64,000 nt of DNA from Desulfobaculum bizertense DSM 18034 (GCF_900167065.1 NZ_FUYA01000006.1:62001-126000), one strand, 5' to 3'; positions 52,645-61,612 are shown, counted from the stretch's first letter. Program-made: numbers and translations. Notes: generated by a model not told the origin, from the sequence alone.

Positions 52645-53139
52645 CTAGCGAAGTCCCGTTATGCGTACCCGCGCCGTGCCAGCCCGGACAAAGCCAAGCT
52701 TTTTGGCTGCTGCATAGGACAGGTCAATGACACGGCCACGCGCAAAGGGTCCCCGGTCGTTCACCCGAACCACAACGCTCTTCCCGTTGCGAAGGTTCGT
52801 AACCCGAACCCGGCTGTTCATGGGAAGCCGCTTGTGCGCGCAGGTCATGGCGTACATGTTAAATCGCTCGCCACAGGCCGTACGACGTCCATGAAAACGC
52901 CGCCCGTACCACGACGCCCTTCCCTTTTGGGAAAAGCCCGCAGCACTTCGCAGCGGATAATAGCGCACACCCCGCACGGTATACGGCCGCTGCGTGCCTT
53001 TGGACGCACGGGAGGACACAGCTGTTTTTTTCTTGGAAAAAGGAGAGGGGGGCACATGCGGCCTGCCACAGGCAGAAAGCAGCAAAAGCGTCGCAAAGGC
53101 CAGACAGAGCAAAACACACGATGAGTATCGGCGAGGCAT
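52645..53139 (-). CDS. RlpA-family lipoprotein without SPOR (RlpA2)
   Basis: A 164-residue lipoprotein (lipobox LSAC, Cys24) with a single RlpA double-psi barrel. The catalytic pattern Glu91, His102 and Asp128 has the same spacing as RlpA1. No SPOR domain follows. The first residues [15 protein letters not shown] closely parallel those of RlpA1 and of the His-rich lipoprotein, so the signal peptide region was probably duplicated together with the genes. It probably acts on peptidoglycan, at a site set by something other than SPOR. Confidence 0.88.
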   Translation of the reverse strand: MPRRYSSCVLLCLAFATLLLLSACGRPHVPPSPFSKKKTAVSSRASKGTQRPYTVRGVRYYPLRSAAGFSQKGRASWYGRRFHGRRTACGERFNMYAMTCAHKRLPMNSRVRVTNLRNGKSVVVRVNDRGPFARGRVIDLSYAAAKKLGFVRAGTARVRITGLR

Positions 53140-53171
53140 CAGGTCTCCGAAGATGTCATTTCAGGCAGAAT

Positions 53172-53212
53172 AAAAAAAAGCACAGAAGGACAGGCTCCCC
53201 TGCCCTTCTGCA
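53172..53212 (-). terminator. Terminator of the His-rich lipoprotein gene
   Basis: On the minus strand a stem with CAGAAGG/CCTTCTG at its base and AGG/CCT inside ends in eight T, just after the stop at 53223. Confidence 0.75.
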
Positions 53213-53222
53213 CAGCATAGCG

Positions 53223-53423
53223 CTAGTAGATGTACACGGACCCTCTCGGCGGATGGTGATGCCGCCGGTGGTGATGGTGCTTTTTATACTTGTGGTGACG
53301 GTGTCCCTTTTCATAATGAGGCTGGTTATCGTACACATACCGACCAGGGAAACAGCCAGACAGACCAAGCAAAAACACAAGGCTCAGGCCAAGTATCGCA
53401 AGGCGCAGATATCGACGGGGCAT
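53223..53423 (-). CDS. His-rich small lipoprotein
   Basis: A 66-residue predicted lipoprotein. The signal peptide ends in the lipobox LSGC (Cys24), and the mature part of about 43 residues contains 11 histidines in HRHHKYKKHHHHRRHHH-type runs. Such a tail could bind Ni, Zn or Cu, or interact with anionic peptidoglycan. The ATG at 53423 has GGAG upstream. Its N-terminus MPRRYLRLAI matches that of RlpA2 ([10 protein letters not shown]), so it may have arisen by swapping the RlpA domain for a His tail. It lies between two RlpA genes and has its own terminator. Confidence 0.75.
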   Translation of the reverse strand: MPRRYLRLAILGLSLVFLLGLSGCFPGRYVYDNQPHYEKGHRHHKYKKHHHHRRHHHPPRGSVYIY

Positions 53424-53533
53424 AAAAACTCCGGGGATTGTTTTTCGATTGGGGATTGCGTCAAAAAAGACAGGGCATCACGTCGATGCCGTTCACGACA
53501 GCACACAGAAGGTCTCAGCAGAAGAGGATTCAG

Positions 53534-54046
53534 CTAGCGAAGTACGTCAAGGCGAACCCGCGCCGTACCAGAGCGGACAATGTCCAGCTTTTTGGCAGCA
53601 GCATAAGACAGGTCCACAATACGGCCATGCGCATAGGGACCACGGTCGTTCACCCGAACAACAACGCTTTTTCCATTACGAAGATTGGTGACCCGAACCC
53701 GGGTCTTCATTGGCAGGGTTCTGTGCGCACAGGTCATGGCGTACATGTTAAAACGCTCGCCACTGGCCGTACGGCGGCCATGAAAGCGGCGGCCATACCA
53801 CGATGCAACGCCCTTTTGCACAGAAACAACTTCTGCTCGCGGACGAGACGCGGTTCTGGCAACAGGCTGTTGCCGGAGAGCTGGCGCAAGAGCAGCTTGG
53901 GGAGTGGGTGCCGGTGCAGGACTCGTCTGGGCTGGAGCCGGAGTCTGCACAACGGGAGCGGCCGGAGTCGAGCGTCGTGCTCCACATCCGGCCACAAGAA
54001 GGCACACCGCAAGTGTGCACATGAAAATGCAAATATTTCGAAACAT
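53534..54046 (-). CDS. RlpA-family lipoprotein without SPOR (RlpA3)
   Basis: A 170-residue lipoprotein with lipobox VAGC (Cys21), a Pro/Ala/Gln-rich linker (about 26-65) and one double-psi barrel. Glu97, His108 and Asp134 keep the RlpA catalytic spacing. I chose the ATG at 54046 with AGGA upstream rather than the in-frame start at 54082. The barrel is very similar to that of RlpA2 ([34 protein letters not shown]), which points to a fairly recent duplication. The linker may reach from the outer membrane to the glycan. Confidence 0.88.
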   Translation of the reverse strand: MFRNICIFMCTLAVCLLVAGCGARRSTPAAPVVQTPAPAQTSPAPAPTPQAALAPALRQQPVARTASRPRAEVVSVQKGVASWYGRRFHGRRTASGERFNMYAMTCAHRTLPMKTRVRVTNLRNGKSVVVRVNDRGPYAHGRIVDLSYAAAKKLDIVRSGTARVRLDVLR

Positions 54047-54159
54047 GTGAATCCTGCTTTCTTCTGTGACCTTGTGCATCATAGGGGTGATGCAGTCCAG
54101 AACCTACAAGAGAGTCTGCATGCCGTCGAAACCGTGCACAAGCACGGATAACTGTATAA

Positions 54160-54672
54160 TTATGTATGCTTTTTTGAAGGAATGACTCGCAGCGTGACAG
54201 CTGCGGTTCCAGGACCTACAATACCAAGCTTCTTTGCGGCGGCATAGGACAGGTCAACGATACGGCCCGGCTTATAGGGTCCGCGGTCGTTTACCCGAAC
54301 GATTATTTTCTTCCCGTTACGGTGGTTTGTGATCTCCACCAGGGTATTCATTGGCAAAATTTTGTGTGCGCAGGTCATGTTGTACATGTTGTAGCGCTCA
54401 CCATTTGCGGTCTTCCGTCCATGGAACGGCTTGCCGTACCAGGACGCAACGCCCCGCTGTTCAAAATCCCGAGTGTCCTTGATCGGGTGGTAGCGACGGC
54501 CACGCACCACGTAGGAAGCAGGGGCAATCTGAACGGATTCTTCAAGCACTGGCCCTACATCAGCAAAAGCATTTGTTGCATTTGTCAATGTAATAATCAT
54601 CAGCCAGAAAAATAGAAAAGCTGCGATAGCAGCCATCCACATACTGAAGATTGTAATTCTGTAGCTATTCAT
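54160..54672 (-). CDS. RlpA-family protein, membrane-anchored, without SPOR (RlpA4)
   Basis: A 170-residue RlpA-family protein. The N-terminus is a hydrophobic segment (about 5-36) without a lipobox cysteine, so it is either secreted or anchored in the inner membrane. The barrel keeps Glu92, His103 and Asp129 and is closest to RlpA1 in the loops (KPFHGRKT, NMYNMTCAHKILPMNT). I chose the ATG at 54672 with GAGGAAAG upstream. It is the fourth member of the cluster and the most upstream on the minus strand. Confidence 0.87.
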   Translation of the reverse strand: MNSYRITIFSMWMAAIAAFLFFWLMIITLTNATNAFADVGPVLEESVQIAPASYVVRGRRYHPIKDTRDFEQRGVASWYGKPFHGRKTANGERYNMYNMTCAHKILPMNTLVEITNHRNGKKIIVRVNDRGPYKPGRIVDLSYAAAKKLGIVGPGTAAVTLRVIPSKKHT

Positions 54673-55120
54673 CGTCTTTCCTCGTACCTTAGTTAAGCCC
54701 AAGCCAAGCTCCTACACAAAATTTTGTTTTTTATGCAAGCCCAGCACAGCAGGGGAGAGGAAAACAGATGATTTCCACTTTTTTTCCTGTTATTCTGATA
54801 AATTTTGTCCTGTCAAAAGGCCGCAAAATTGGTCAGACCAATCTATAATTATCTGAAAACACATTTTCTTTTCGATTTTGCATTTTCTTTGTGCACACCC
54901 TGCGCATATCATACGCCTCTTCATACATAAAAATCGGTTTCCCATTGCATCTATCTTGCAGAAAAAACAGCATATTGCCCGACAGAAGCTTCCGCTTCTC
55001 AAGCCCTCGCACAGACATGACTTTTCCATATTTTTTTCAAAACGATTTCAGCAAGAAACACTGAAAAATTGTGTATATCGAAAAAACAGGGCTGGAAATT
55101 TCTGAAAAAATCGTTATCTT
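54673..55120. other. AT-rich intergenic DNA, no supported gene
   Basis: Markedly AT-rich sequence between rlpA4 and the pyrB leader. I see no reading frame worth calling, no tRNA and no repeat. It probably holds the promoters of rlpA4 (minus) and of the pyrB leader transcript (plus). Confidence 0.4.
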
Positions 55121-55127
55121 GCCCCGG

Positions 55128-55305
55128 ATGCGTAAGTCACACAGGGTTCTGTGAGGGGCGCATACATATATTTATGAAGCACAGCGCGTTTCCAGCACTT
55201 GGGAATGCGCTTTTTCTCGGGCTGCAACATGCGCCCGCAGTTATGTACCCCAATGACTTCGTTCTGCGCGCCTGTGAAAGCACTAGGCGTAAAAGCCCGT
55301 TTCAC
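55128..55305 (+). ncRNA. Structured pyrB leader or small RNA with internal terminator
   Basis: Three hairpins in a row upstream of pyrB. The first is at 55128-55163 (ATGCG/CGCAT outside, CACAG/CTGTG inside, GGTT loop). The second, at 55183-55216, has AGCGC/GCGCT and TTTCC/GGGAA with TTTTTC after it, a rho-independent terminator. The third is at 55274-55305 (GTGAAA/TTTCAC with GGC/GCC inside). The terminator lies 250 bp before the pyrB ATG, so this could be an attenuator for pyrBC or the end of a separate small RNA. No known riboswitch, 6S or PyrR-type anti-antiterminator pattern is recognised. Confidence 0.35.
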
Positions 55306-55465
55306 GCAGCAGGACACGTACGCAGAGAATTTTGCCTCTTTGTCCTGTGCGACAAAGCGGGCTGGAAAGAAAGGTATATGCACGCTATAGTGTGACCCGA
55401 ATGGAATGTCCTGTTTCGAAGCATCGAAAAGCATCCCAATCTTCACCATCATGCGAGGGACCCAA

Positions 55466-56392
55466 ATGAAGTGGCCTTACAAAGATCTCCTTGACGTCGA
55501 CCTCCTCACTCGTGAGGAGGTGCAGCGCATTTTCCAAACCGCCGACTCCTTTATGGAGATCAATAATCGTTCAGTTAAAAAAGTTCCCACGCTTAAAGGT
55601 AGAAGCGTGGTTCTTTTTTTTGTGGAGCCATCAACGCGGACTAAAACATCCTTTGACATGGCTGCGAAACGCCTTTCCGCAGACACATTCTCCCTTGCCA
55701 AAGGCTCCAGCAGCCTGACCAAAGGCGAGACACTGAAAGACACGGTGCAGACTCTCCAGTCCATGAAGATCGACGCCGTTGTCATCCGCGACCCACGCGA
55801 TGGGGCCGCAAAATTTGCCGCAGAGCGTCTGAACTGCGCCGTACTGAATGCTGGTGACGGACGCCATGCCCACCCCACACAGGCTCTGCTCGATGCCTAC
55901 ACCCTCCGCAAAGTCTGGAATGGTGAATTTGAAGGCAAGACCCTGCTCATCCTTGGCGACATTGCCCACAGCCGTGTTGCCCGTTCCAATGTTCATCTTT
56001 TGACCAAGCTCGGCGTCAAGGTCCGCCTCTGCGGTCCCCGCACCCTGCTTCCACCCCGTCTGGACAGCTGGCCCGTCGAGGTCTTCCACGACGTCAACGA
56101 AGCCGTCAAAGGCGTTGATGCAGTCACCACCCTGCGCCTCCAGCTTGAGCGCATGCAGGACGGCCTGCTCCCCAGCCTCGATGAGTACTCCAAGCTCTTT
56201 GGCATTGGCGTCAAGCATCTTGAACTGATGAACCCCGGCGCAAAGATTCTGCACCCCGGTCCCATCAACCGAGGCGTTGAACTGAGTTCCGAACTGGCCG
56301 ACCACGACGCCAGCATCATTCTGGATCAGGTTACCTCTGGCGTTGCCATCCGCATGGCCATGCTGTTCCTCCTCATAACCCGCAACGACTAG
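55466..56392 (+). CDS. pyrB: Aspartate carbamoyltransferase catalytic chain
   Basis: A 308-residue ATCase catalytic subunit, the first committed step of pyrimidine synthesis, joining carbamoyl phosphate and aspartate. The carbamoyl phosphate-binding motif [10 protein letters not shown] (Ser56-Thr59) and the HPTQALLD motif are intact. I chose the ATG at 55466, which gives the normal length. It is followed by pyrC with a 9-bp gap. No regulatory chain (pyrI) is present, so the enzyme is probably of the pyrB-pyrC-associated class. Confidence 0.94.
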   Translation: MKWPYKDLLDVDLLTREEVQRIFQTADSFMEINNRSVKKVPTLKGRSVVLFFVEPSTRTKTSFDMAAKRLSADTFSLAKGSSSLTKGETLKDTVQTLQSMKIDAVVIRDPRDGAAKFAAERLNCAVLNAGDGRHAHPTQALLDAYTLRKVWNGEFEGKTLLILGDIAHSRVARSNVHLLTKLGVKVRLCGPRTLLPPRLDSWPVEVFHDVNEAVKGVDAVTTLRLQLERMQDGLLPSLDEYSKLFGIGVKHLELMNPGAKILHPGPINRGVELSSELADHDASIILDQVTSGVAIRMAMLFLLITRND

Positions 56393-56401
56393 GGGGCAGA
56401 C

Positions 56402-57670
56402 GTGTCACAGTCGAGTTTTGTTCTTGAGAATGTTCTTTGGCACGATGCTGCGCACGACCTGCATGTGGAAAACGGCGCAGTCAAAGAGCTGGTTCCGGCT
56501 GGCTCCGTTGCATCCGACGCCAAAAAAATTGACGGCAAAGGCATGCTTCTGCTTCCCGCCCTGACAGACGTTCACACCCATCTGCGTGAACCCGGCCAGG
56601 AGTGGAAAGAAGACATTGCCTCTGGTCTCACGGCAGCCGCACACGGCGGCTTTGCCAACATCATGTGCATGGCCAACACCAGCCCGGTAAACCACACTGC
56701 CGCTGTAACCACCCTCATGCTGGACAAGGCCCGCAAGGCCTTCCCGGACGGTGGCCCGCGCCTCTTCCCCATTGGCGCACTCACAATGGACCTCGCAGGC
56801 AAGGACCTCGCCCCAATGGGCGAACTGGTCGAAGCGGGCTGCAAAGCCATTTCCAATGATGGCCAGCCCGTAGAAAACAACGAGCTGTTCCGCCGCGCGC
56901 TGGAATACGCAGCAGACTGCGGCGTGCGCGTCATTGACCACTGCGAAGATCCGCACATGACCATTGGTGCAGGCATCAACGAAGGCGTGGTCTCCTCCCG
57001 CCTTGGTCTCAAGGGCCAGTCCACCTGCGCCGAGGCCATTCAGGTTGCCCGCGACGTGATTCTTTCGGAATATCTCAAGATTCCCGTGCACCTCGCACAC
57101 ATCAGTTGCCGTGAATCTCTTGAAATCATTCGCAGCGCCAAAGAGCGCGGCGTGCAGATTACGGCAGAAACCTGCCCGCATTATCTGACGCTGACCGAAG
57201 AAGCCACTGCCGAATACGACACCAATGCCAAGGTAAACCCGCCCCTGCGCACACAGGACGACGTGGACGCCATGCGCGAGGCTGTCCGTACCGGTGTCAT
57301 TGACATGCTCGCTACGGACCATGCGCCTCACGCCGCCCACGAAAAAGAACACCCCTTTATGCAGGCTCCCAACGGCATCACCGGGCTGGACACAGCGCTG
57401 CCCGTGACCATGAAGCTTGTAGAAGACGGAATTCTGAGCATTGACGATCTTATCCGTCTGTGGTGCACCGCTCCGGCAAAAACATTTGGACTGCCCTGCA
57501 ATACATTTGCACCCGGTGATCCAGCAGACTTTATTTTGTATGACCCCAAGGAATTTTGGGTTGTATCAGAGGAAACGCTCTATTCTAAGGGCAAAAACAC
57601 ACCTCTGCTCGGCACCACAATGCTGGGACGCTGCGCTGCTCTTTATGTTGGCGGCCACAGCGTGATTTGA
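56402..57670 (+). CDS. pyrC: Dihydroorotase
   Basis: A 422-residue type I dihydroorotase closing carbamoyl aspartate to dihydroorotate. The metal-binding DVHTHLREPG (His58, His60) is present, as are the GF-type metal site region and the TDHAPH motif (about 305) with the catalytic Asp; all are intact, so it should be active rather than a pseudo-dihydroorotase. It begins with GTG at 56402, 9 bp after pyrB. Confidence 0.94.
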   Translation: MSQSSFVLENVLWHDAAHDLHVENGAVKELVPAGSVASDAKKIDGKGMLLLPALTDVHTHLREPGQEWKEDIASGLTAAAHGGFANIMCMANTSPVNHTAAVTTLMLDKARKAFPDGGPRLFPIGALTMDLAGKDLAPMGELVEAGCKAISNDGQPVENNELFRRALEYAADCGVRVIDHCEDPHMTIGAGINEGVVSSRLGLKGQSTCAEAIQVARDVILSEYLKIPVHLAHISCRESLEIIRSAKERGVQITAETCPHYLTLTEEATAEYDTNAKVNPPLRTQDDVDAMREAVRTGVIDMLATDHAPHAAHEKEHPFMQAPNGITGLDTALPVTMKLVEDGILSIDDLIRLWCTAPAKTFGLPCNTFAPGDPADFILYDPKEFWVVSEETLYSKGKNTPLLGTTMLGRCAALYVGGHSVI

Positions 57671-57695
57671 CCTCTCACGTTTCCATTCATATAGT

Positions 57696-57750
57696 TTCTC
57701 TCTCCGGTAAGGACTTTCCAGCTGACTAACTGAATCACATGGAGAGAGAA
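57696..57750 (+). promoter_or_regulatory. Complement able to mask the ribosome site of the HD gene
   Basis: TTCTCTCTCC at 57696-57705 is the exact complement of GGAGAGAGAA at 57741-57750, which is the ribosome-binding site of the next gene (ATG at 57752). A 10-bp stem with a 35-base loop would hide that site. Confidence 0.4.
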
Positions 57751-57751
57751 C

Positions 57752-59083
57752 ATGGACAAAACGTACAGAGATGCCGTCAGCATTTGCAAAACCATTATGC
57801 GAAACGGCTTCGAGGCATATGTTATCAACGCTCGGCTTCAGCGGGAACTCATTGCAGAGACCGGTGAAGCCGAGCTTGATATTGCAACCGACATGGACCC
57901 GGAAGGCCTCGACAAAATTTTCCCGGAACTCACACTTTCAGAAAACAGCCGCTTCCTCGGGAAACTGAGCGAAGGCGGCGTGCTGTACAGGTTCTACCCT
58001 CTCGAAGCAGAAGACTCTGCCTACCCCGAAGAGTATGTTGCCCGACTCACTCCCCGCCTTCTCAAGCGGCTTGGCGACAAGGGCGAACTCCCCCCAAACA
58101 TTGCCTGCCCATACACCCCCGGCATCAAGGACCGCTACGCGGGCTTTGTCGACATCGAGCAAGGCCTCGTCAAATTTTCTGGCAATGCAGACCTCACCCT
58201 CAAGCAGGACTATCTTCGTGGCATTCGTGCCCTTCGTTTTTCGGCCAACTATAATCTTCCCATTGAGCACAATACATGGATTGCCATAGTTCGCGGTGCC
58301 CGCCGCATTTTGGACTACGTTTCCATTGCGGACATCATGGACGAGTGGCGACGGGTTGAAGCCGAAAACATGTATGAATTTGTGCGACTTCTCTTTGACT
58401 GTCAGATTCTTCATGGCCTGCTTCCAGAAATTGCCGCCCTCTCCCGCGTTACCCAGCTCCTGAACCGGGAAGCAGATCAGGAGGAAAGTGTCTTTGAGCA
58501 CACGCTCAAGCTTATGCGGCACTATCCAGAACAAAATCCATTTGACTGGAAAGGCACCATTGCCTGTCTATTCCACGACGTCGGCAAGCTCTACACAGCG
58601 GAGTATTTCGCCGGGAACTGGCATTTCCACCAGCATCATCAGGTCGGCGCGCAGGTCACCCGCAAGATACTTCACCGTCTGCGTTTCACCCCCGAAGACA
58701 CCGACCTCATTTGCCATCTTGTCCGCCATCACATGCGTTTCTCTTCCATGCTCACAGACAAGGGCATTCGCCGCTTCCGCGCCCTGCCAGAACATCTTCG
58801 CCTCATTGAAATGGAACGCGCCAACGTTAAGGCCCGCAAAGGCAACTACACGGACTTTAATCACAATCTCAAAATGATGGAACGAACAGAGCTTCCCGAA
58901 GAAATGCTTGAGCCACTTCTCAACGGCAACGAAATTATGGAGTTCACCAACCTGAACCCCGGTCCTGCGGTAGGACTGATTCGAGACGCCCTGCTCAATG
59001 CACAAGTTTCCGGAGACGTCAGTTCTGTGCCCGAAGCTGTTGAATTTGTCCTGGGATACAAGGAAAACAGCACAAAAGAGTAG
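57752..59083 (+). CDS. CCA-adding-enzyme-like HD protein with altered nucleotidyltransferase head
   Basis: A 443-residue protein with the architecture of a bacterial CCA-adding enzyme/poly(A) polymerase: an N-terminal nucleotidyltransferase-like head, an RNA-binding middle (DYLRGIRALRFSANYN region), and a C-terminal HD domain (EHTLKLM, LFHDVGK, HHQVGAQV, VRHHMRF) with the metal ligands kept. The head departs from the family: the GGxVRD loop reads VINARLQRE, and the catalytic DxD reads ELD (Glu41-Asp43). It may therefore have lost or changed nucleotide addition while keeping phosphohydrolase activity. It follows pyrC by 81 bp. Confidence 0.75.
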   Translation: MDKTYRDAVSICKTIMRNGFEAYVINARLQRELIAETGEAELDIATDMDPEGLDKIFPELTLSENSRFLGKLSEGGVLYRFYPLEAEDSAYPEEYVARLTPRLLKRLGDKGELPPNIACPYTPGIKDRYAGFVDIEQGLVKFSGNADLTLKQDYLRGIRALRFSANYNLPIEHNTWIAIVRGARRILDYVSIADIMDEWRRVEAENMYEFVRLLFDCQILHGLLPEIAALSRVTQLLNREADQEESVFEHTLKLMRHYPEQNPFDWKGTIACLFHDVGKLYTAEYFAGNWHFHQHHQVGAQVTRKILHRLRFTPEDTDLICHLVRHHMRFSSMLTDKGIRRFRALPEHLRLIEMERANVKARKGNYTDFNHNLKMMERTELPEEMLEPLLNGNEIMEFTNLNPGPAVGLIRDALLNAQVSGDVSSVPEAVEFVLGYKENSTKE

Positions 59084-59165
59084 CGCGTTTTGCACCCAGT
59101 CCAAAGCTCACAACGTCACAATTCTGTTTTCACCTTGTGAATCAGACAAAAATAAGAGACAAACA

Positions 59166-59207
59166 ATCGGTGCAGGCGACAACTCGTTTGCACCGATATA
59201 TTTTTTT
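59166..59207 (+). terminator. Rho-independent terminator before rlmN
   Basis: ATCGGTGCA and TGCACCGAT form a perfect 9-bp stem around a 14-base loop and are followed by ATATTTTTTT. It ends the pyrB-pyrC-HD unit. Confidence 0.8.
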
Positions 59208-59261
59208 GCTCCACATTTGGCAGTCTCATCATTCGTGACTGCCTGCATCCGGTTAGAGAGA

Positions 59262-60311
59262 ATGGATACAACAAATCTGCTCGATTTGAGCATCGAAGAA
59301 CTTCACGAAACACTTGCCGAGCTTGGCGAACCTCGCTTCCGCACCGGGCAGGTGTTTCAGTGGCTCTGGGAAAAGCGCTGCCGAAATATTGAGGACATGA
59401 CAAACCTCTCCAAGGCCCTTCGCGAAAAACTCGCCGAAAGCGCCGTCATCAGCTACCCAGAAATCGCCGAAACCGCAGTCAGCTCTGACGGTACAGTCAA
59501 ATTTCTGCTTCGCCTCAAAGATGGAGAACTGGTCGAAACCGTTCTCATCCCTGACGAAGCCTACACAACCCAGTGCCTCTCGACGCAGGTCGGCTGCACT
59601 ATGGCCTGCACCTTTTGCAGCACTGGGCAGATGGGATTTACCCGCAGCATGACTCAGGCCGAAATCCTCGGCCAGATTCTCGTTGCGCAGGACTACATCC
59701 AGCAGGATGGCAGTCTGCCCCCACTTCGGAATACCGTTTTTATGGGCATGGGTGAGCCGCTGCTCAATACCGATGCCGTCATCCGCTCCCTGCGCATCAT
59801 GACAGACCCCAAAGCCTTTGGGTTCTCTACCAGAAAAATCACGGTTTCCAGTGTCGGCATCCCAGCTGGCATTCAGGCCCTGGGAGAAGCTGCCCTGTGT
59901 CGGCTCGCTATCTCCCTTCACGCACCAACGCAGGAACTGCGCGAGCAGATCATGCCAAAGGCTGCCAGAATGACCCCGCTCGACCAGCTTATGGACATTC
60001 TGGACCAGTATCCGCTGCGCCCCCGCGAACGTGTGACCTATGAATACATTTTGCTGCGTGGGGTCAACGACAGGCCCGAACACGCACGGCAACTGGCCAA
60101 ACTTTTGGGAAACCGCAAGGCAAAGGTGAATCTCATCGCCTGCAACCCTGCCCCCGGAGACCCGTACGAGGCTCCTCTCCCGGAAGATGTGCTTACCTTT
60201 GAAAAAATCCTCTGGAGCCGCGACATCACCGTCATCCTGCGAAAAAGCAGAGGACAGGACATCGCCGCGGCCTGTGGACAGCTCAAGGTACAGCTCGAAG
60301 CACAACAATAA
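59262..60311 (+). CDS. rlmN: Dual-specificity RNA methyltransferase RlmN
   Basis: A 349-residue radical SAM enzyme that methylates C2 of A2503 in 23S rRNA and A37 in some tRNAs. The 4Fe-4S motif CTMACTFC (Cys112, Cys116, Cys119) and the C-terminal methyl-carrying Cys338 in AAACGQL are present, as is GMGEPLLN. I chose the ATG at 59262 with GGTTAGAGAGA upstream, giving the normal N-terminus. It precedes hisI by 18 bp and is probably co-transcribed with it. Confidence 0.94.
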   Translation: MDTTNLLDLSIEELHETLAELGEPRFRTGQVFQWLWEKRCRNIEDMTNLSKALREKLAESAVISYPEIAETAVSSDGTVKFLLRLKDGELVETVLIPDEAYTTQCLSTQVGCTMACTFCSTGQMGFTRSMTQAEILGQILVAQDYIQQDGSLPPLRNTVFMGMGEPLLNTDAVIRSLRIMTDPKAFGFSTRKITVSSVGIPAGIQALGEAALCRLAISLHAPTQELREQIMPKAARMTPLDQLMDILDQYPLRPRERVTYEYILLRGVNDRPEHARQLAKLLGNRKAKVNLIACNPAPGDPYEAPLPEDVLTFEKILWSRDITVILRKSRGQDIAAACGQLKVQLEAQQ

Positions 60312-60329
60312 CCCTCAAAAGGACGAATC

Positions 60330-60704
60330 ATGATTGATCTGGACTTTGACAAGCAGGGCGGTCTCGTCCCTGCTATCGCTCAGGATGCCCGCTCAGGAGA
60401 AATCCTAATGCTCGCCTACATGAACGAAAATGCCTGGCATAAAACCCTGGAGACAGGGGAGGCTCATTACTGGAGCCGTAGCCGACATTCGCTCTGGCAT
60501 AAAGGTGAAAGCAGCGGTCATGTGCAGCATGTCAAGTCCATCCGTGTGGACTGTGACAGCGACACTATCGTGCTCCTCGTGGAGCAGGTCGGCGGCGCTG
60601 CCTGCCATATGGGCTATCGCTCATGCTTTTATCGCGAACTCAAAGACGGTACCGTCTCTGAGTGTTCCCCTAAAATATTCGATCCTTCGGAGGTTTATAA
60701 ATAA
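60330..60704 (+). CDS. hisI: Phosphoribosyl-AMP cyclohydrolase
   Basis: A 124-residue HisI, which opens the purine ring of PR-AMP in the third step of histidine synthesis. The metal-binding DCDSD and the cysteines in [12 protein letters not shown] are present. It lacks a HisE pyrophosphohydrolase domain, so that step must be encoded elsewhere. Its TAA overlaps the ATG of hisG (TAATG). Confidence 0.93.
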   Translation: MIDLDFDKQGGLVPAIAQDARSGEILMLAYMNENAWHKTLETGEAHYWSRSRHSLWHKGESSGHVQHVKSIRVDCDSDTIVLLVEQVGGAACHMGYRSCFYRELKDGTVSECSPKIFDPSEVYK

Positions 60705-61606
60705 TGGCTGCTGACGCTAACAACAACGGTTCCCTGCTGAAATTCGGTCTGCCCAAAGGCTCACTCCAGGACTCCACCATCTCCCTGCTCGAACGCGCAG
60801 GATGGAAACTGCGACAGCACCACAGAAATTACTTCCCCGACGTCAATGACAGCGAAATGAAATGCAGCCTCTGCCGCGTTCAGGAAATCCCTCGCTACAT
60901 TGCCGACGGCACCCTCGACCTCGGACTCACCGGAAAAGACTGGATCCACGAAACCGGCCACGACAAAGACGTCGTCGTTGTCTCCGATCTCGTCTATTCC
61001 AAGGTCTCAAACCGCCCCGCTCGCTGGGTCCTCGCCGTCGCCGGTGACTCCCCATACAAGCGACCAGAAGACCTCGCAGGGAAAAAAGTCTCCACCGAGT
61101 TGATGAACTTCACCAAGGAATATTTCGAAGACGCAAATATCCCTGTGCAGGTCGAGTACTCCTGGGGCGCGACCGAAGCCAAAGTCGTCGAAGGTCTCGC
61201 TGACGCTATCGTCGAAGTGACCGAAACAGGCACGACCATCAAGGCCCACGGCCTTCGCATTATCGCCGAACTTATGCAGTCCAATACCCAGCTCATCGCT
61301 AACCGCGAAGCCCTCAAGGACCCCGCTAAGCTTAAAAAAATCCAGCAGATCGACATGCTCCTCCACGGCGCCCTCGACGCTGAATCCATGGTCGGCCTCA
61401 AAATGAACGTCCCGGAAGACCGCATTCCCTCCATCCTTGACGAACTGCCCGCTATTACAGCCCCTACAGTCGCCAACCTCTGGAACAAAGACTGGGTCTC
61501 TGTCGAAATTATCGTCAACCAGTCCGTCGTCCGTGACCTCATTCCAAAACTCGTCGAACTCGGCGCCAAAGGCATCATCGAGTACCCACTCAATAAAATC
61601 ATCTAG
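60704..61606 (+). CDS. hisG: ATP phosphoribosyltransferase, long form
   Basis: A 300-residue HisG that joins ATP and PRPP in the first step of histidine synthesis. It is the long form: the catalytic half (about 1-225, with LTGKDWI and the PRPP-binding EVTETGTTIKAHGLRI) is followed by the C-terminal regulatory HisG_C domain that binds histidine, so feedback inhibition is expected without HisZ. It overlaps hisI by one base. A strong terminator follows. Confidence 0.95.
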   Translation: MAADANNNGSLLKFGLPKGSLQDSTISLLERAGWKLRQHHRNYFPDVNDSEMKCSLCRVQEIPRYIADGTLDLGLTGKDWIHETGHDKDVVVVSDLVYSKVSNRPARWVLAVAGDSPYKRPEDLAGKKVSTELMNFTKEYFEDANIPVQVEYSWGATEAKVVEGLADAIVEVTETGTTIKAHGLRIIAELMQSNTQLIANREALKDPAKLKKIQQIDMLLHGALDAESMVGLKMNVPEDRIPSILDELPAITAPTVANLWNKDWVSVEIIVNQSVVRDLIPKLVELGAKGIIEYPLNKII

Positions 61607-61612
61607 CTTCTC

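Noticed and set aside
55121-55400. 6S RNA upstream of pyrB
   Set aside because: The region is structured, but there is no long closing stem joining its two ends and no typical central bubble; an internal terminator splits it.
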